In this document: positions 35,250-47,700 of the stretch, piece after piece
Layout of the letters: every line of letters starts with the position of its first letter
How positions within the stretch are numbered: the first letter of the stretch is position 1
Assembly (NCBI RefSeq): GCF_003863365.1
Contig: NZ_RQXT01000002.1
Coordinates: 186,001 to 250,000 of the forward strand
Length of the DNA stretch: 64,000 nt
Source of the DNA: Mesorhizobium tamadayense
Lineage (GTDB): Bacteria > Pseudomonadota > Alphaproteobacteria > Rhizobiales > Rhizobiaceae
Direction: 5' to 3'
Notes under the pieces: generated by a model
What the model saw: only the letters and a program-made list of their open reading frames with translations
Databases searched by the model: none
Told to the model about the DNA's origin: nothing
Translations under genes and position numbers: made by a program

Positions 35250-37460
35250 TTAGTTCGGCTTCGGCTTCTTGCCGCGCGGACGCTTTGGCGGCGTGCCGAC
35301 AAAGCCCGGGCCAGCGCCATGCGGCGCATCATCCGGCACGCCCTCATGGGCGGCGTGCTCCTTGTCGAACTTGATGACCGGCTCCATCTTCGCCAGCACG
35401 TCGTCGGCCAGCCAGCACAGGCTCATATGGCCGTCGCCAAGGTTCTTCACCGGCGGCACCTTGGTCTCGCACAGATTGTCCGGCACCAGCTTCTTGTAGC
35501 CGCAGCGCGTCTGGAACGGGCAGCCGGTCGGCGGGTTCATCGCCGACGGGATGTCGCCTTCGAGCACGATGTGCTTCTTGACCACGCTGGTGTCGGCGAT
35601 CGGGATCGCCGACAGCAGCGCTTCGGTGTAGGGATGATAGGGCGGCGAGAAGATCTGGTCCGTCGTGCCCTGCTCGACGATATAGCCGAGATACATGACG
35701 ACGACGCGGTCGGCGATGTAGCGCACAACCGACAGGTCGTGGCTGATGAACAGCATCGTCGTCTTGTTCTTGCGCTGGATGTCCATCAACAGCTCGGTCA
35801 CCGCCGCCTGCACCGAGACGTCGAGCGCCGAGACCGGCTCGTCGGCCACCACCACCTTGGCATCGCCGGCAAAGGCGCGCGCCACGCCGATGCGCTGCTT
35901 CTGGCCGCCCGAGAGCTGGCGCGGCTTGCGGGTCTCGAAGGCCCTGGGCAGCTTCACCAGGTCGAGCAGCTCCAGCATGCGCTTGCGCCGCTCGGCGACC
36001 GTCTTGCCGACATTGAACTTCTCCAGCGTGCGGATGATCTGCGAGCCGACCGTGTGGCTGGGGTTCAGCGTGTCGAACGGGTTCTGGAACACCATCTGGA
36101 TCGAAGACACGGTCTCGACATTGCGGCTCTCGATGCCGGTCGACTGGATCTCCTTGTTGCCGAGCGTCACCTTGCCGGAGCTTGCGATCTCGAGCCCCAG
36201 GAGCACCTTGGCGAGCGTCGACTTCCCGCAGCCGGACTCGCCGACGATCGCGACCGTCTCGGACTCGCGCGCGGTGAACGAGATCGTCTCGTTGGCCTTG
36301 ACGACGCGGCCTTCGCTTGAGCCGAACACCTCGCTGCCGCCGACCTTGTAATACTTCCTGAGGTCCTCGATCTTAAGCACCGGCGCGCCGGGCACGACGC
36401 GCTCGCTGACCTTCTTGGCGCCGGGCGGCAGCGCTTCCCAGTCGATCTCGTTGAAGCGCACGCAGCGCGAGAAATGGCCCTCGTGCCCTTCGACGGCGAT
36501 CATCGGGATTTCCGCCGCGTTGCAGACGCCCTCGACGAAATGGTGGCAGCGCGGGCCGAAATTGCATCCCCTCGGCCGCTCATGCGGAAGCGGCAACTGC
36601 CCGGGAATGGAAATCAGCGGCCGCGAGTTCTTGTCGGCGCCGGGCAGCGGGATCGAGCGGAACAGCCCTTGCGTATAGGGATGGCGCATCCGGTCGAACA
36701 CGTCCTCGATCTTGCCGGTCTCCACCGCCTCGCCGGAATACATCACCGTGATCTTGTCGCAGGTCTCGAGGATGAGGCCGAGATTGTGCGACACGAAGAT
36801 CATCGAGGTGCCGAACTTCTCGCCCAGCCCCTTGACCAGTTCGACGATGCCGGCCTCGACAGTGACGTCGAGCGCCGTCGTCGGCTCGTCGAGCAGGAGC
36901 AGCGCCGGCTTCGACAGCAGCGCCATGGCGATGACGATGCGCTGCTGCTGGCCGCCGGAAAGCTGGTGCGGATAGGAGCGCATCATGCGCTCGGGGTCGG
37001 GCAGCCTCACAGCGCGCACCATTTCGAGGGCGCGCTTGTAAGCTTCGTCCTTCGACACCTTGTCGTGGATCAGCGGCACTTCCATCAATTGCTGGCCGAC
37101 CTTCATGGCCGGGTTGAGGCTCGCCATCGGCTCCTGGTAGATCATGGCGATCTTGTTGCCGCGGATGGCGCGAAGCTCCTCCTCGGACAATTCGCCCATG
37201 TCCTTGCCTTGGAACTTGATCTTGCCGCCGACGATCTTTCCGATGTTGGAGAGGTCGCGCATAATGCCGAGCGACACGGTCGACTTGCCGCAGCCGGATT
37301 CGCCGACGATGCCCATCGCCTCGCCAGGCATGACGGTACAGGAAAAGTCCATCACCGCCGGGATCTCGCCCTTGCGGGTGAAGAAAGAGATCGAGAGGTT
37401 CTCGATCTCGATGATCGGCCCATTGGTCGGCTTGGCGGGATTTCGAACTGCCTCATTCAT
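35250..37460 (-). CDS. Fused dual ATP-binding protein of an oligopeptide-type ABC transporter
   Basis: This 736-residue protein joins two DppD/DppF-type ATPases. The first half has Walker A GIVGESGCGKST, signature LSGGQQQRIVIAMAL and Walker B LLLLDEPTTALD. The second has AIVGESGCGKST, LSGGQKQRIGVARAF and VVVADEPVSALD. Each half ends in the oligopeptide ATPase C-terminal motif with clustered cysteines (CNFGPRCHHFVEGVC and CPFQTRCGYKKL). ATG 37460 is preceded by GGAG at good spacing; a TTG 12 bases upstream is less likely. The C-terminus is basic and Pro-rich. It is the last gene of the ABC operon. Confidence 0.92.
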   Translation of the reverse strand: MNEAVRNPAKPTNGPIIEIENLSISFFTRKGEIPAVMDFSCTVMPGEAMGIVGESGCGKSTVSLGIMRDLSNIGKIVGGKIKFQGKDMGELSEEELRAIRGNKIAMIYQEPMASLNPAMKVGQQLMEVPLIHDKVSKDEAYKRALEMVRAVRLPDPERMMRSYPHQLSGGQQQRIVIAMALLSKPALLLLDEPTTALDVTVEAGIVELVKGLGEKFGTSMIFVSHNLGLILETCDKITVMYSGEAVETGKIEDVFDRMRHPYTQGLFRSIPLPGADKNSRPLISIPGQLPLPHERPRGCNFGPRCHHFVEGVCNAAEIPMIAVEGHEGHFSRCVRFNEIDWEALPPGAKKVSERVVPGAPVLKIEDLRKYYKVGGSEVFGSSEGRVVKANETISFTARESETVAIVGESGCGKSTLAKVLLGLEIASSGKVTLGNKEIQSTGIESRNVETVSSIQMVFQNPFDTLNPSHTVGSQIIRTLEKFNVGKTVAERRKRMLELLDLVKLPRAFETRKPRQLSGGQKQRIGVARAFAGDAKVVVADEPVSALDVSVQAAVTELLMDIQRKNKTTMLFISHDLSVVRYIADRVVVMYLGYIVEQGTTDQIFSPPYHPYTEALLSAIPIADTSVVKKHIVLEGDIPSAMNPPTGCPFQTRCGYKKLVPDNLCETKVPPVKNLGDGHMSLCWLADDVLAKMEPVIKFDKEHAAHEGVPDDAPHGAGPGFVGTPPKRPRGKKPKPN

Positions 37461-37512
37461 GGGTCGCTCCAATCCTTGTTCTTTTTAGCATATCGGGTCG
37501 AAGACCCCGCCA

Positions 37513-38670
37513 TCAATCCTTCATCGACTGCTCGCGCAGCGAATCCGCCAATAGGTTCAGCCCAAGCACGAACGACATCAGCGCGATCGTCGGCGGCAGC
37601 GCCGGATGGATGAAGGAGCGCAGCAACCGGCTCGCGTCCTTGATCGCAGTGCCCCAGTCGGGACTTTCGGGCGCCAGGCCGAGGCCGAAATAGCCGAGCG
37701 TGCCGAGCAGGATCGTCGTGTAGCCGATGCGCAGGCAGGCATCGACGATCAGCGGTCCGCGCGCGTTGGGCAGGATCTCCCACAGCATGATGTACCAGGG
37801 CGATTCACCGCGCGTCTGCGCCGCCGCCACATAGTCGCGCGTCTTGATGTCCATGGTCAGCCCGCGCACGATGCGGAACACGCCGGGGCTGGAAGCGAAC
37901 ACCACCGCCACGAAGATGTTGAGCTGGTTGGGATCGATGTGGACGATCTTCAGCGGGTCCTTGTCGAACACCAGGCCGGAATAGATCCAGCCGCCGACGA
38001 CGAGCGTCACACCGAGCAGGATATAGAGGCGGTCCGGCCGGTTCTTGTAGCGCGTCCAGAAGAGCACGCTGAAGAAGATGATCGGGAACAGGAAGAACAG
38101 CCCGGCCATCGCATAGGGGATCGGCGTGTCCATGATGCCCGGCGTCACCAGCAGGTAGAACAAAAGGATCACCGGGAAGGCCAGCACCAGGTTGGCGAGG
38201 AACGACAGCAGCGTGTCGATCTTGCCGCCGTAATAGCCGGCCGGCAGGCCGAGCGTGATGCCGACCATCAGCGCGAAGCCGGTTGCCGCCGGCGCGATGA
38301 TCAGTACGATCTGGCTGCCATAGACCATGCGCGAGAACACGTCGCGCGCAAGCTTGTCGCCGCCGAAATAGTAGATGAGCTTCGAAGTCGGCTCGATCGC
38401 CCCGGGCAGCGTGTCCTTCATGATCGACACCTGCGCCAGCGGATCGAAGGGCGAAACTGTCGAGGCGAAGATCGCCGTGAACAGCCAGAACAGGCAGATG
38501 CCGACACCGGCAATGCCGACGCCGCTGTCGAAAAGCTGGCCGTAGAGGCCGAGCCTCTTCTTATAGGCGAAGCTCACGCCCATCACCAGGACGAGCCCGA
38601 CCCACACCGGCCAGAAGCGCCAAAGCACGCCGACCACGACGTCGAAGGCGTTGATATATTCGGTCTGCAT
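37513..38670 (-). CDS. Oligopeptide-type ABC transporter permease (DppC/OppC-like)
   Basis: This 385-residue membrane protein has DppC-type features in the C-terminal transport domain: TRGESPWYIMLWEILPN as the ATPase-coupling loop and LGTLGYFGLGLAPESPDWG. It is longer than typical DppC because of an N-terminal hydrophobic segment before residue 80 and an inserted membrane region (about 190-250). AGGGGG lies upstream of ATG 38670. It lies 12 bp after the preceding permease gene, in the order binding protein - permease - permease - ATPase. Confidence 0.9.
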   Translation of the reverse strand: MQTEYINAFDVVVGVLWRFWPVWVGLVLVMGVSFAYKKRLGLYGQLFDSGVGIAGVGICLFWLFTAIFASTVSPFDPLAQVSIMKDTLPGAIEPTSKLIYYFGGDKLARDVFSRMVYGSQIVLIIAPAATGFALMVGITLGLPAGYYGGKIDTLLSFLANLVLAFPVILLFYLLVTPGIMDTPIPYAMAGLFFLFPIIFFSVLFWTRYKNRPDRLYILLGVTLVVGGWIYSGLVFDKDPLKIVHIDPNQLNIFVAVVFASSPGVFRIVRGLTMDIKTRDYVAAAQTRGESPWYIMLWEILPNARGPLIVDACLRIGYTTILLGTLGYFGLGLAPESPDWGTAIKDASRLLRSFIHPALPPTIALMSFVLGLNLLADSLREQSMKD

Positions 38671-38682
38671 CCGCCCTGCCCC

Positions 38683-39717
38683 CTACTGAACCCTAATACG
38701 CGGATTGAGAAACGCGTAGCCGACATCCGAGATGAGCTGCGTGATCAGCACGATGAACACCGAAACCAGCGAGCAGCCGAGCAGAAGGTCGATGTCGTTG
38801 TTGCCCGCGGCCTCGACCAGCGTGTAGCCGAAGCCCTGGTAGCGGAACATCACCTCGACGATGACGACGCCGGTGAGCAACCACGGGAACTGCAGCATGA
38901 TGACGGTGAACGGTGCAATGAGCGCGTTGCGCAGCGCATGCTTGATCACCACGCTGCTGAAGGACAGGCCCTTCAGGCGGGCGGTGCGGATATATTGCTG
39001 CGTCATCACCTCGACCATCGAGGCGCGCGTCATGCGGGCGATATAGCCGGTGCCGTAGATCGCCAGCGTGATCACCGGCAGGGTGAAATTGTAGAAGGTG
39101 ATGCCCTGGCTGGCGGACGCGGCCGAGCCGTTCAGCCAGCCGAGCCATGACGCGAAGATGACGGTGAAGATGACGCCCGACACATATTCGGGCGTCGCCG
39201 TCGAGGCGATCGAGGCGACCGAGAGCGTCCGGTCGGTGCGCGAGCCTTCGCGCATGCCAGCAAGGATGCCGATCAGCAGCGCGACCGGCACCATCAGCGC
39301 CAGCACCCAGAACATCAATACGCCGGTGGCGCCGAGCGCCGGGAACAACTTGGCCGCGACCGTCGTCTTGAACTTGGTCGAGCACCCGAAATCGCCTTCG
39401 AGGACACCGGAGAACGTCGGCACGGTCGGGTCATTGCAGAAAGAGAAGCGTTGCGTCGTCTTGCCGGTTGCCGGATCCGTGATCGGCTGCTTGGGCAGAA
39501 TGCCCAGCCACTGGCCGTAGCGCATAAAGAAGTTCTGCCGGTAGCCATGGCCGACCAGCCAGCTTTCAAGCTGCTCGGCCGATGTGTGCATCTCGGTCTG
39601 GCTGATCGCCAGCTTCTTCAGGTTGGGCTCGAGATTCACGAGAAAGAAGACGACCAGCGTCAGGCACAGCATCGTGAGCAGTATCGTGCCGATGCGTCTG
39701 GCGATGAATGAGAACAT
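38683..39717 (-). CDS. Oligopeptide-type ABC transporter permease (DppB/OppB-like)
   Basis: This 344-residue permease opens with FIARRIGTILLTMLCLTLVV, the standard DppB first helix. It has a large periplasmic loop (residues about 40-130) and the coupling loop TARLKGLSFSSVVIKHALRN, and ends with the last helix pair. It forms the channel with the DppC-like protein. AGGGGG precedes ATG 39717. Its loop contains cysteines (SFCNDPTVP, GDFGCSTK) that are unusual for the family and might form a disulfide. Confidence 0.9.
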   Translation of the reverse strand: MFSFIARRIGTILLTMLCLTLVVFFLVNLEPNLKKLAISQTEMHTSAEQLESWLVGHGYRQNFFMRYGQWLGILPKQPITDPATGKTTQRFSFCNDPTVPTFSGVLEGDFGCSTKFKTTVAAKLFPALGATGVLMFWVLALMVPVALLIGILAGMREGSRTDRTLSVASIASTATPEYVSGVIFTVIFASWLGWLNGSAASASQGITFYNFTLPVITLAIYGTGYIARMTRASMVEVMTQQYIRTARLKGLSFSSVVIKHALRNALIAPFTVIMLQFPWLLTGVVIVEVMFRYQGFGYTLVEAAGNNDIDLLLGCSLVSVFIVLITQLISDVGYAFLNPRIRVQ

Positions 39718-39866
39718 GCGTGCCCCCTGCCGGCCGGGTTGGGGTCAGATACGTTCAACCCTGTGTCGGAAACCTTGTGAGGCCCCGCCACCGCTGCACA
39801 ATACGCGACGGCGACGAAGCTGCAAATACGAGAGGCTGGCGCCCCTCGTATTTGCCGCGCGAAGGA

Positions 39867-41525
39867 TCACGCCTGCTCGAGCCAGACCTTGCCGAAGTCG
39901 TGCTCGTAGGTTGGGTGCATCGAGTGGTTCTTCACCTCGGGCTTGATGTTGATGTAGAGCTTGCGCCAGTAAGGCTGGATGATGATGCCGGAATCCTGCA
40001 GGATCTGCTCGATATCCTTCATCACCACCTTGCGCTTCTCCGCATCGGCGATCCCGAGCGCCTCGTTGACCTTCTTGTCGAAGTCGGGATTGGAGTAGGC
40101 CGTTTCGTTCCAGGCTTCGCCGGAGCGATAGGCGATGGCGATGACCTGGATGCCCAAGGGGCGCATGTTCCAGTTGGTTTCCGAGAACGGATACTTCGTC
40201 CAGTCGTTCCAGAAGGTCGAGCTCGGCAGCACGGTGCGCTTCACCTTGATGCCGGCTTCGCGCAGCTGCGCCGCGATCGCGTCCGTGGTGTTCTTGTGAT
40301 AGTCCTCGTCGTTGCTGATCAGCTCGTGCTCGAAATCGATCACGCCAGCTTCCGTCAGCATCTGCTTGGCTTTGGCGATATCGCGCTTGATCTCCGGCAG
40401 CTTCACATATTCCGGATGGATCGGGGCGACATGGTGGTTTTCGGCCGGCGTGCCGGCATTGCCGTAGCCGAGCTGCAGCACGGTGGCGTTATCGACGGCA
40501 AGCAACATCGCCTGACGAACCTTCTGGTTGTCATAAGGCTTGTGGCTGACGTTGAAGCGCGACACCACGGTGGCAGCGGTTACGACTTCCGAAACCGGAG
40601 CGCCGACGTCGGCGATTATCTTGATGTAGTCGGCGGTCGTTTCGTGGTTGGTCTGGACTTCGCCGGATTCGAAGGCCGAGACCGTCGCTGCCGGATCGGT
40701 GCCGTAATCGATGAACTCGACACCGTCGAGGAAAGCCTCGCCCTGCCACCACTTGCCGGTCTCGCGGCGCTTGTAGACCACCTTCTGGCCGACATCGTAG
40801 GAGACGAGCTCGAACGGACCGGTGCCGATGGGGCAGTTCTTGAAGTTGGCGCCCTTCTCGTCGAAGGTCTTGTGCACGACCAGCGCCGGATAGTCGCACA
40901 GGTTCGGGATGATGGCGATGTCGGGCTTGGTCAGCTTGAGCTTGACCGTCATGTCGTCCACTTTGACGACGGAGCCTTCGCGCAGCTTCTTGGTGGTGTC
41001 GTCAACCAGGCTGCCGAGGCGTCCAGGCATGGAATTGCCTTCTGCTGCCTTGTCGGCCCAGCGGGTGAAATTGTTGACCACGTCGGCGGCGGTGAACTTG
41101 TCGCCGTTGTTCCATTCGACGCCCGGCCGCACATGCAGCGTGTACTCGGTGGCGTCGTCGTTGATGTCCCAGCTTTCCAGCAGGTACGGCTGGAAGGTGT
41201 ACTCTTTCGTGTACTTCACCAACGGCTCGAGCGCCTGGCGTTGCGCATTGGCGATTTCCGACCAGTCGGCGGTGCGCGGATCCTTGGGATCCTTGATCGA
41301 CATCGCGACCTTCAGCACGCCGCCCTTCTTGCCCTGCACGTCCTCGGCCTTGGCCGGGGTCGGCGCAGCGAGGCCAAGCATGCCGTAAGCCATTGCCGTC
41401 GATGCGCCAAAGACGCTGGCCAATGCCAGGAATTCGCGGCGGTCCACCTTGCCCGACTTGGCCTCTTCGGCCATCGCCAGGATATGGTCCGGAACGCGGT
41501 CGCTATTACTTTTGTAGATTGCCAT
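39867..41525 (-). CDS. ABC transporter substrate-binding protein, family 5 (SBP_bac_5), Tat-like signal
   Basis: This 552-residue binding protein is of the DppA/OppA class. The N-terminus has a Tat-type signal ([15 protein letters not shown]) preceded by about 27 charged residues. The family motif region is [20 protein letters not shown], then [19 protein letters not shown]. The ligand of this transporter is unknown; family members carry peptides, glycosides, opines or betaine-like compounds. GGGAG precedes ATG 41525. It is first in its operon; 41526-41799 upstream should hold the promoter, but no convincing -35/-10 pair was found. Confidence 0.9.
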   Translation of the reverse strand: MAIYKSNSDRVPDHILAMAEEAKSGKVDRREFLALASVFGASTAMAYGMLGLAAPTPAKAEDVQGKKGGVLKVAMSIKDPKDPRTADWSEIANAQRQALEPLVKYTKEYTFQPYLLESWDINDDATEYTLHVRPGVEWNNGDKFTAADVVNNFTRWADKAAEGNSMPGRLGSLVDDTTKKLREGSVVKVDDMTVKLKLTKPDIAIIPNLCDYPALVVHKTFDEKGANFKNCPIGTGPFELVSYDVGQKVVYKRRETGKWWQGEAFLDGVEFIDYGTDPAATVSAFESGEVQTNHETTADYIKIIADVGAPVSEVVTAATVVSRFNVSHKPYDNQKVRQAMLLAVDNATVLQLGYGNAGTPAENHHVAPIHPEYVKLPEIKRDIAKAKQMLTEAGVIDFEHELISNDEDYHKNTTDAIAAQLREAGIKVKRTVLPSSTFWNDWTKYPFSETNWNMRPLGIQVIAIAYRSGEAWNETAYSNPDFDKKVNEALGIADAEKRKVVMKDIEQILQDSGIIIQPYWRKLYINIKPEVKNHSMHPTYEHDFGKVWLEQA

Positions 41526-41783
41526 GACTATCTCCCATTGTTGGCTTTCTGCCTTTTAACATTCCGTATCCAGACCGCGATGTCAAAAGGCGGTGTGGAG
41601 TGGGAACTTGTTGGGGAATGTGCAACTTTGGAATGAGGCCGGTTCGCGTGATAGCGACAGTCTTGACGCAAATTTGCTAGTGCACCGCACATTTCCCGAA
41701 AAATCGACAGGTCGATTAAATCAAGACATTATAGGCGGATAAGGGCCTTGCCGGCGGGGCAAAAGTCCTCTCAGTCCTGCCGT

Positions 41784-41798
41784 GGGCGAGCAGCGCCC
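41784..41798 (-). terminator. Small hairpin after tamB
   Basis: GGGCG/CGCCC with a 5-nt loop lies immediately beyond the tamB stop on the minus strand, and TTGCC/GGCAA pairs a little further on (about 41748-41763). Both lack T-runs, so termination is only a guess. Confidence 0.35.
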
Positions 41799-41799
41799 C

Positions 41800-44700
41800 T
41801 CAATATTCGCGTTCGTAAAAGACGCCGCCTTTTGCTTCGCCCGCGTCATTGGCTTCGCCGCGAAGCTTCACCCCGCGCCCGACATCGAGGTCGATCGCCG
41901 CCTTGCCGGAGCCTGGTTTGTCGCCCTTCTGGATCGTCACATAGGTGCGGTCGTTGAGGTATTTGCCGGCCGAAACGGCGGTGCCGCCCTTCTCGTCCGT
42001 CGTCACGTCGAGATCGTCGAAGCCGATAGCATTGCGCAGGTTGTCGAGCAGCGAGGTCGAGCCGCCGGCGCCGGCCAGTTGCGCGGCGGCGTCGGCGAGC
42101 TGGGCGATTTGCAGTGGCGACAGATTCGACATCGAGCGGCCGAAGATCAGTTGCGCCAGCACCTCGTCTTCGGGCAGCGCCGGCACGGAGGAGAAATTGA
42201 ACTTGGGATTGGTCGCCTCGCCTGAGACGACAATGGTGACGGTGGCGCTGCTGGTCGTCGTTGTCGCCGTCAGGTTGAGGTAGGGCACCAGCGAACCCTG
42301 GAACCCGACTGTGCCGTCGGTAAAGGTCAGCCGCTTGGCGAGGATCGTCAGCCGGCCGCGCTGCAAAGTGAAGGTGCCGACGGCCTGCGGCGAGGATGCA
42401 GATCCGGTCAGCTTGAGCGAGCCGCCGAGCTCGCCGTCGACGCCCCTGCCCTGGATAAATATCTGGTTCGGCGCGTTGACCGTCACGTCGAGGGTAAGGC
42501 CGCTGCCGCTATTGCCTCTGCCGCTGGATGTCGGCGGGTTCAGCGCCCTGTCCTGCGCGCGCACCGCGCGCGGCGCATTCTTGTGCTTGACGTCAAGCGC
42601 CGAGAGCGACCCCGGCAGCTTTTCCGGCACGGTGATGACCATCTTCGTCAGATTGATGGTGCCGGCGATCACAGGCGCCGAAACGAGCGGCCCCTTGATC
42701 GTCAGATCGCCGCCGAGATTGGCGGTCACCACCCTGCCGTCGGTATAGCGGCCGTCGGTGAGCTTGATCGACAGGTCGGCCGGGAAGCCTTGCGCCGGTG
42801 TGATGCCGACGGTACCGCTCGCCGAAAGGCTGCCGCGCGTCGACAACGTGCCGGTCAGTCGGTTGATCCTGGCGACGCCGCCGCCGATCGAGACGTCGGC
42901 GGCGACGTCGTTGACCGCAAGCCCGGAACGCGCGTCGATAAGGCGTGCGCCGGATGTCGTGACTTTGCCGCTGATCACCGGCGCGGATGCCGGACCGCGC
43001 ACCTGCACGTCGACATTGGCTGTGCCGTTGAGCGCCAGGCCTTGCGCGGCCAGCTTGGCGGCAAGGAAGGAGAACGGCACCTTGCCCTTGAAATCGAGCG
43101 CCAATGTCGGCGTGCCGGCCGTCGTCACCGTGCCGCCGCCCTTGAGGCCGAGCCCGGCGCCGTCGCTGATGCTGGCGTCGAAGGCGAGCTTGTTGCCGGC
43201 AAAGGTTCCCGACGACGATACGTTCATGCCGCTGAGCCCGGCGCCCCGCGTCTGCGACGTCTGCACGCTGGAAGCATTGACCTTGAAGGCGACCGCCGGA
43301 GAGGCTGGCGCGCCGGACACTTTCACCGTGCCCGAGATCGAACCTGCCGCGTCGAGGCCGGGCGAGAAACTGTTGGCGAGCGAGACCGGCACCCTGGCGA
43401 GATTGGCGTTGATGTCGAGCGTCTGTGCGACCTTGCCCGTCACCGTCGCCGTGCCGCCGCCAAGATTGAGCACCAGCTTATCGAGCGTCGTCGCGCCATT
43501 GGCGATAGTCAGGGTTGAGGCCTGCGCGATCGCCGCCTTGATGCCCTGCACCGTCGCCTGGCCCGACGCGAGCTCGACCGTCGTCGTGCCGTTCGCCACT
43601 TTCACCCGGCCGGCCGCCTTCGCCGGAATGTTCTTGACGGTGGCGCCGCCGGAAAAGCCGGTCCAGTCGCCGTCGCGCTTCAGGTCGACATCGATGCCGG
43701 TGACGGCTGTGCCGCCGGAGGTCACGTCGCCGGCGCGAATCTTGCCGGAGATGACAGGTGCGGCAAGGTAGTTGGCGATCTGCGCGTCGATGGCGACGTT
43801 CTTGGCCGAAAGGTCGCCGCGCCTGATCGCCGCCGTGCTCGCCTTGACGGTGACGTTCGGTCCGTTGCCGGCTTTCGAGAAGGCGATCGTGCCGCGCACG
43901 TCGCCCTCGGCCTTTTCCAGGGCAAGGGCCGCCAACGGGCCGATATCGGGAAGATCGAGCGAGACGCTGCCTTGCGGCACGAAGGCCTCGTCGAGGGCGA
44001 GATCGCCGGAAATCTTGTTCGATCCCAGCGACAGCAAAAGCCCATTGATCGCGCGGTTGCCGTTGGTGGTCGCGAGCACCGCGCTGCCCTGCAGCGGCTG
44101 TTCGGCGACATTGCCGGTCAGTTGCACATTGGCAGCCGGATTGGCCGCATCCGCCTTGCCGGTGGCCGTTAGCTTAAGCCCGGTGATCTCGCGCGCCGCC
44201 ACCGACAGCCTGTCACTGTTCACCGTCAGCGAAAGGTCCGGCGCCGTGGCGGCACCTTGCGCGTCGAGGGCGAAGGTGATGGCGCCCTTGGCGTCCTTCG
44301 ACAGCAGCGAAATGTCCGCCAGCGCGCCTTTGACGGCGGCGCTCAGCGTGTTGTCGGCGATGCTCGCCTGCCCGTCGGCGGTGAACGCGCCGGAGACTAC
44401 TTTGACCGGCCCGACGCTGACATTGCCCTTGGCGTCGCGCTGCGTCGTGGCGCTGAGTTGCGTGCGCGCGGCAAGCACGCCGCGCACCGCTGCCGGCAAG
44501 GCGGCCGAGAGCACGTCCGCCTTGACGGTGAAGTCGACGGAGCCGTCGGCAAACGACACCCGGCCGTTGAAGGCGCCGTCCACGGCGCCGCTGGTCGCCG
44601 AGCCGCCGTCGATGGTGATCGCGTCCGGAGCAAGGCTGCCGGCGACTTTCGCCGTGACCTTGCCGGCGACCAGCGGCGCGACCGTCGGATTGTCGAGATC

Positions 44701-47700
44701 GATCTTGTCGGCTGCGACCGTGCCGGAGACAGGACCGGTCCGGCTCTTGACATCGAATCGGTCGGAATGCAGCGCCAGCGCCAGGCCTTCCACCTTGACA
44801 TGGTTGGCCGTGGCGGAGGGCAGCGTGGCGGAGATGTCGAGCCGCGGCGTCGCGCCCTGTCCCACGGCCTTCATCGACAAAGCCTGCATTTCCAGTTCGA
44901 CGGGACTTTCGGCGGTACCGAATTTGAGCGGCAGGCTCGGCCCGTTCGAGGTGAGATCGAGCGATAAATCGCTGGCGCCGTTCGGATTGATGGTGCCGGC
45001 GGCTTTGCCCGAGATCCTGTCGCCGGAAAGCGTCGCTTGGTCGATTGTCAGGCCGGCGCCGGTCGAGACGCTGCCGGCGGCGTCGAGATTGAGCGGCCCC
45101 AGCCCGGCCTGGCGGGTCTGACTGGTCTCGACGCCCGCGAGCTTGGCGTTGAACTGAACATCAGGGTTGGCCGAAGGACCCGTGACATGTGCCGCGCCTT
45201 CCAGCGTTCCGGCTGCATCGAGGCCGGGCACGAAATCATTGGCGAGCGCCGCAGGCAGGCTGGCGAAATTGGCCGTCAGGTCGAGGGTCTGGCCGGCGCT
45301 GCCGGAAACCGTCGCCGTGCCGCCGCCGAGGTTGAGCGCGAGCTTCTCGACAGTGGCGACGCCATTGGCGATCGAGAGGCTCGAAGGCTCTGCGATCGCC
45401 GCCTTGATGCCGCGGACGGTAGCTTCGCCGGACGCGATCTCGACACTCGTCTTGCCGTCCGCGATCTTCACGCGCCCGCTGACGGTGGCCGGAATGCCGG
45501 ATGCCGTCGCGCCGCCGGAAAAATTGGTCCAGTCGCCATCGCGCTTCAGATCGATGCCGATGCCGCTGATCACCGTGCTGCCGGTGGTGACGCTGTCGGC
45601 CTTGATCGTGCCGAAGATCGCCGGTCCCTCGAGATAGTTGGCGATCAGCGCGTTGACGGTGATGGTCTTCGCCGCCAGCGCGCCGCGCGCGATCGATCCG
45701 CTGGCCGCGTTGATGGTGACGCTCGGCGCCGTGCCGTCCTTGGCGAAGGCTATCGTGCCGTTGATATCGCCGGTCGCAGTCTGGCCGCCAAGCGCCGCCA
45801 ACGGCCCGATATCGGGCACGGCGAGCGTTAGCGTGCCGAGCGGCAGGAGCTGATCGTCAAGCGCGAGGTCGCCTGAAACCTTGTTGTCGCCGAGCGCCAG
45901 GCTCAGCTCCCTGACCGAGCGCTTGCCGGCGGCGGTCACCAGCGAGGCCCTGATGTCGAGCGGCTGCTCCTCGACGCTGCCGGTCAATGAAACGTCGGCA
46001 GAGGGGTTGGCGATGTCGGCCTTGCCCTTTGCCGAGAGCTTGATGTCCTTCACCGTGCGGCCGGCCGCAGTCAGGCTGGCGCTGTCGGCCGAGACCGAGA
46101 AGTCCGGAGCCCAGCGCGGACCGCTGGCGCTCAGCGCGAAATTGATCCCGCCGGCGAGCGGCGTGCCCGCCAGCGACGACAGCGCCGATACATCGCCCAG
46201 CGTTCCCTTGACGTTGGCCTGGATGTCCGAGCCTTGCGCGCTGGCGGTGCCGCTGGCGCTGAGCGAGCCGGAGGTGAGCTCCAGCTCATTGGCCGCGAAG
46301 GCGCCTTCCGGATCGCGGGTGGCGGTAGCCGAGAATCTCACCCGTTCGCCAAGCAGCGAGCTGATCTGCGGCGGCAGCGCCTTCGATACGGCGTCGGCGT
46401 TCATCTTCAGCGTCATCGACAGATCGGCGAGCGAAACGCCGGCCGTCAGCGCCGCATTCAGCGCATCGCTGCGCAGCGTGCCCTGGTCGACGGTTATGGT
46501 GTCACGGCTGATCGAGCCGGCGAGATCGGCGGCGAGCTTGCCCGTCACCAGCGGCGCCAGCGTCGCCACGTCGGTCTTCAAGCCGGCGGCGGCAAGCTTG
46601 ATGGTGACAGGCCCGCTGCGGTTCTCGACATCGAAGCCGTCCGAATGGATCTCGCCCGTGAGGTTGTTGAACTGCGTGCCGCCGACGGCGACCGAGGCCA
46701 GCGACGTGCCGACATCGACCATCGGCGCCTTGCCGTCGCCAAAGACGCGTGCGGTCGCCTTCTCGACCGCGACCAGGATCGGCACGGCGCTCGTGCCGAC
46801 ATCGATGGTGACGGGCTTGTCCTTGGCGAAGAGCTCGACGGCAAGGTCGCTGGCGCCCTTCGGATCGACATTGCCGGTGGCAGTGCCGTGAACCGCGTCG
46901 CTCTCTATATTTGCGCGCTCGATATCGATCCCGCCTGTCGTGGTCGCCGTGCCCGCCATGTCGAAGCTCGTCTTGCCGGCAAAGAGCGACTTAAACTTCT
47001 CCGGCAGGAAGCGCTCGAATTGGCCGTCGCCCTTGGCCTCGATGTAGTGGCCCTTGTCGCTCAATTGGTGGCGGCCGGTGAGCTGGGTGACGATCTGGTG
47101 GTCGACGACGAAGGTGCCGATGCCGCTCCAATTGGCGAGCGGCCCGGTGCCGGAAACGATGATATCGACCGGCGGCGCATCCTGCAGCTTGAGCAAATTG
47201 GCGATGATGCCGCCAGCCGGCTCCGAGGCCTTGAGGTCGAGGTCGAGCTTGTTGTCGGCCGGCGCGAAATGGACCTTGGCGTCTACATTGCCTTGCTTGC
47301 CGTCGTGGCGGGCGACGTTGAGCACCGTCTCGATCGCCAGCGGCGACGGATCGGCCTTGAGCGAGCCCTTGGCGGCAAGTTCGGCAATGCCGCTGCCGGC
47401 AAGCTCCTGCCCGAGCGCGATTTCCGGCAGGTCGATCTCTCTGACGTCGATCGAGACCGGCAGGCTCGTCGATCCGCCTTGCGACGGCTGTTGGCTGGCC
47501 TGCGGCAACCGCGCCAGCTCGATGCGCTCGGCTGCTATGCGCTCGGCGTTGAAATTGCGCGACAAGAGCCCCGTCGGCGACCAGTCGAGCGCCACCCTGC
47601 GCGCCACCAGCCAGGGCCCGGCGCGATCCTCCAGCACGACATGATCGACCCGCAACGCGCCGGACCAGATGCCTTCGATGCCGCTGACCGTCACCTTCCG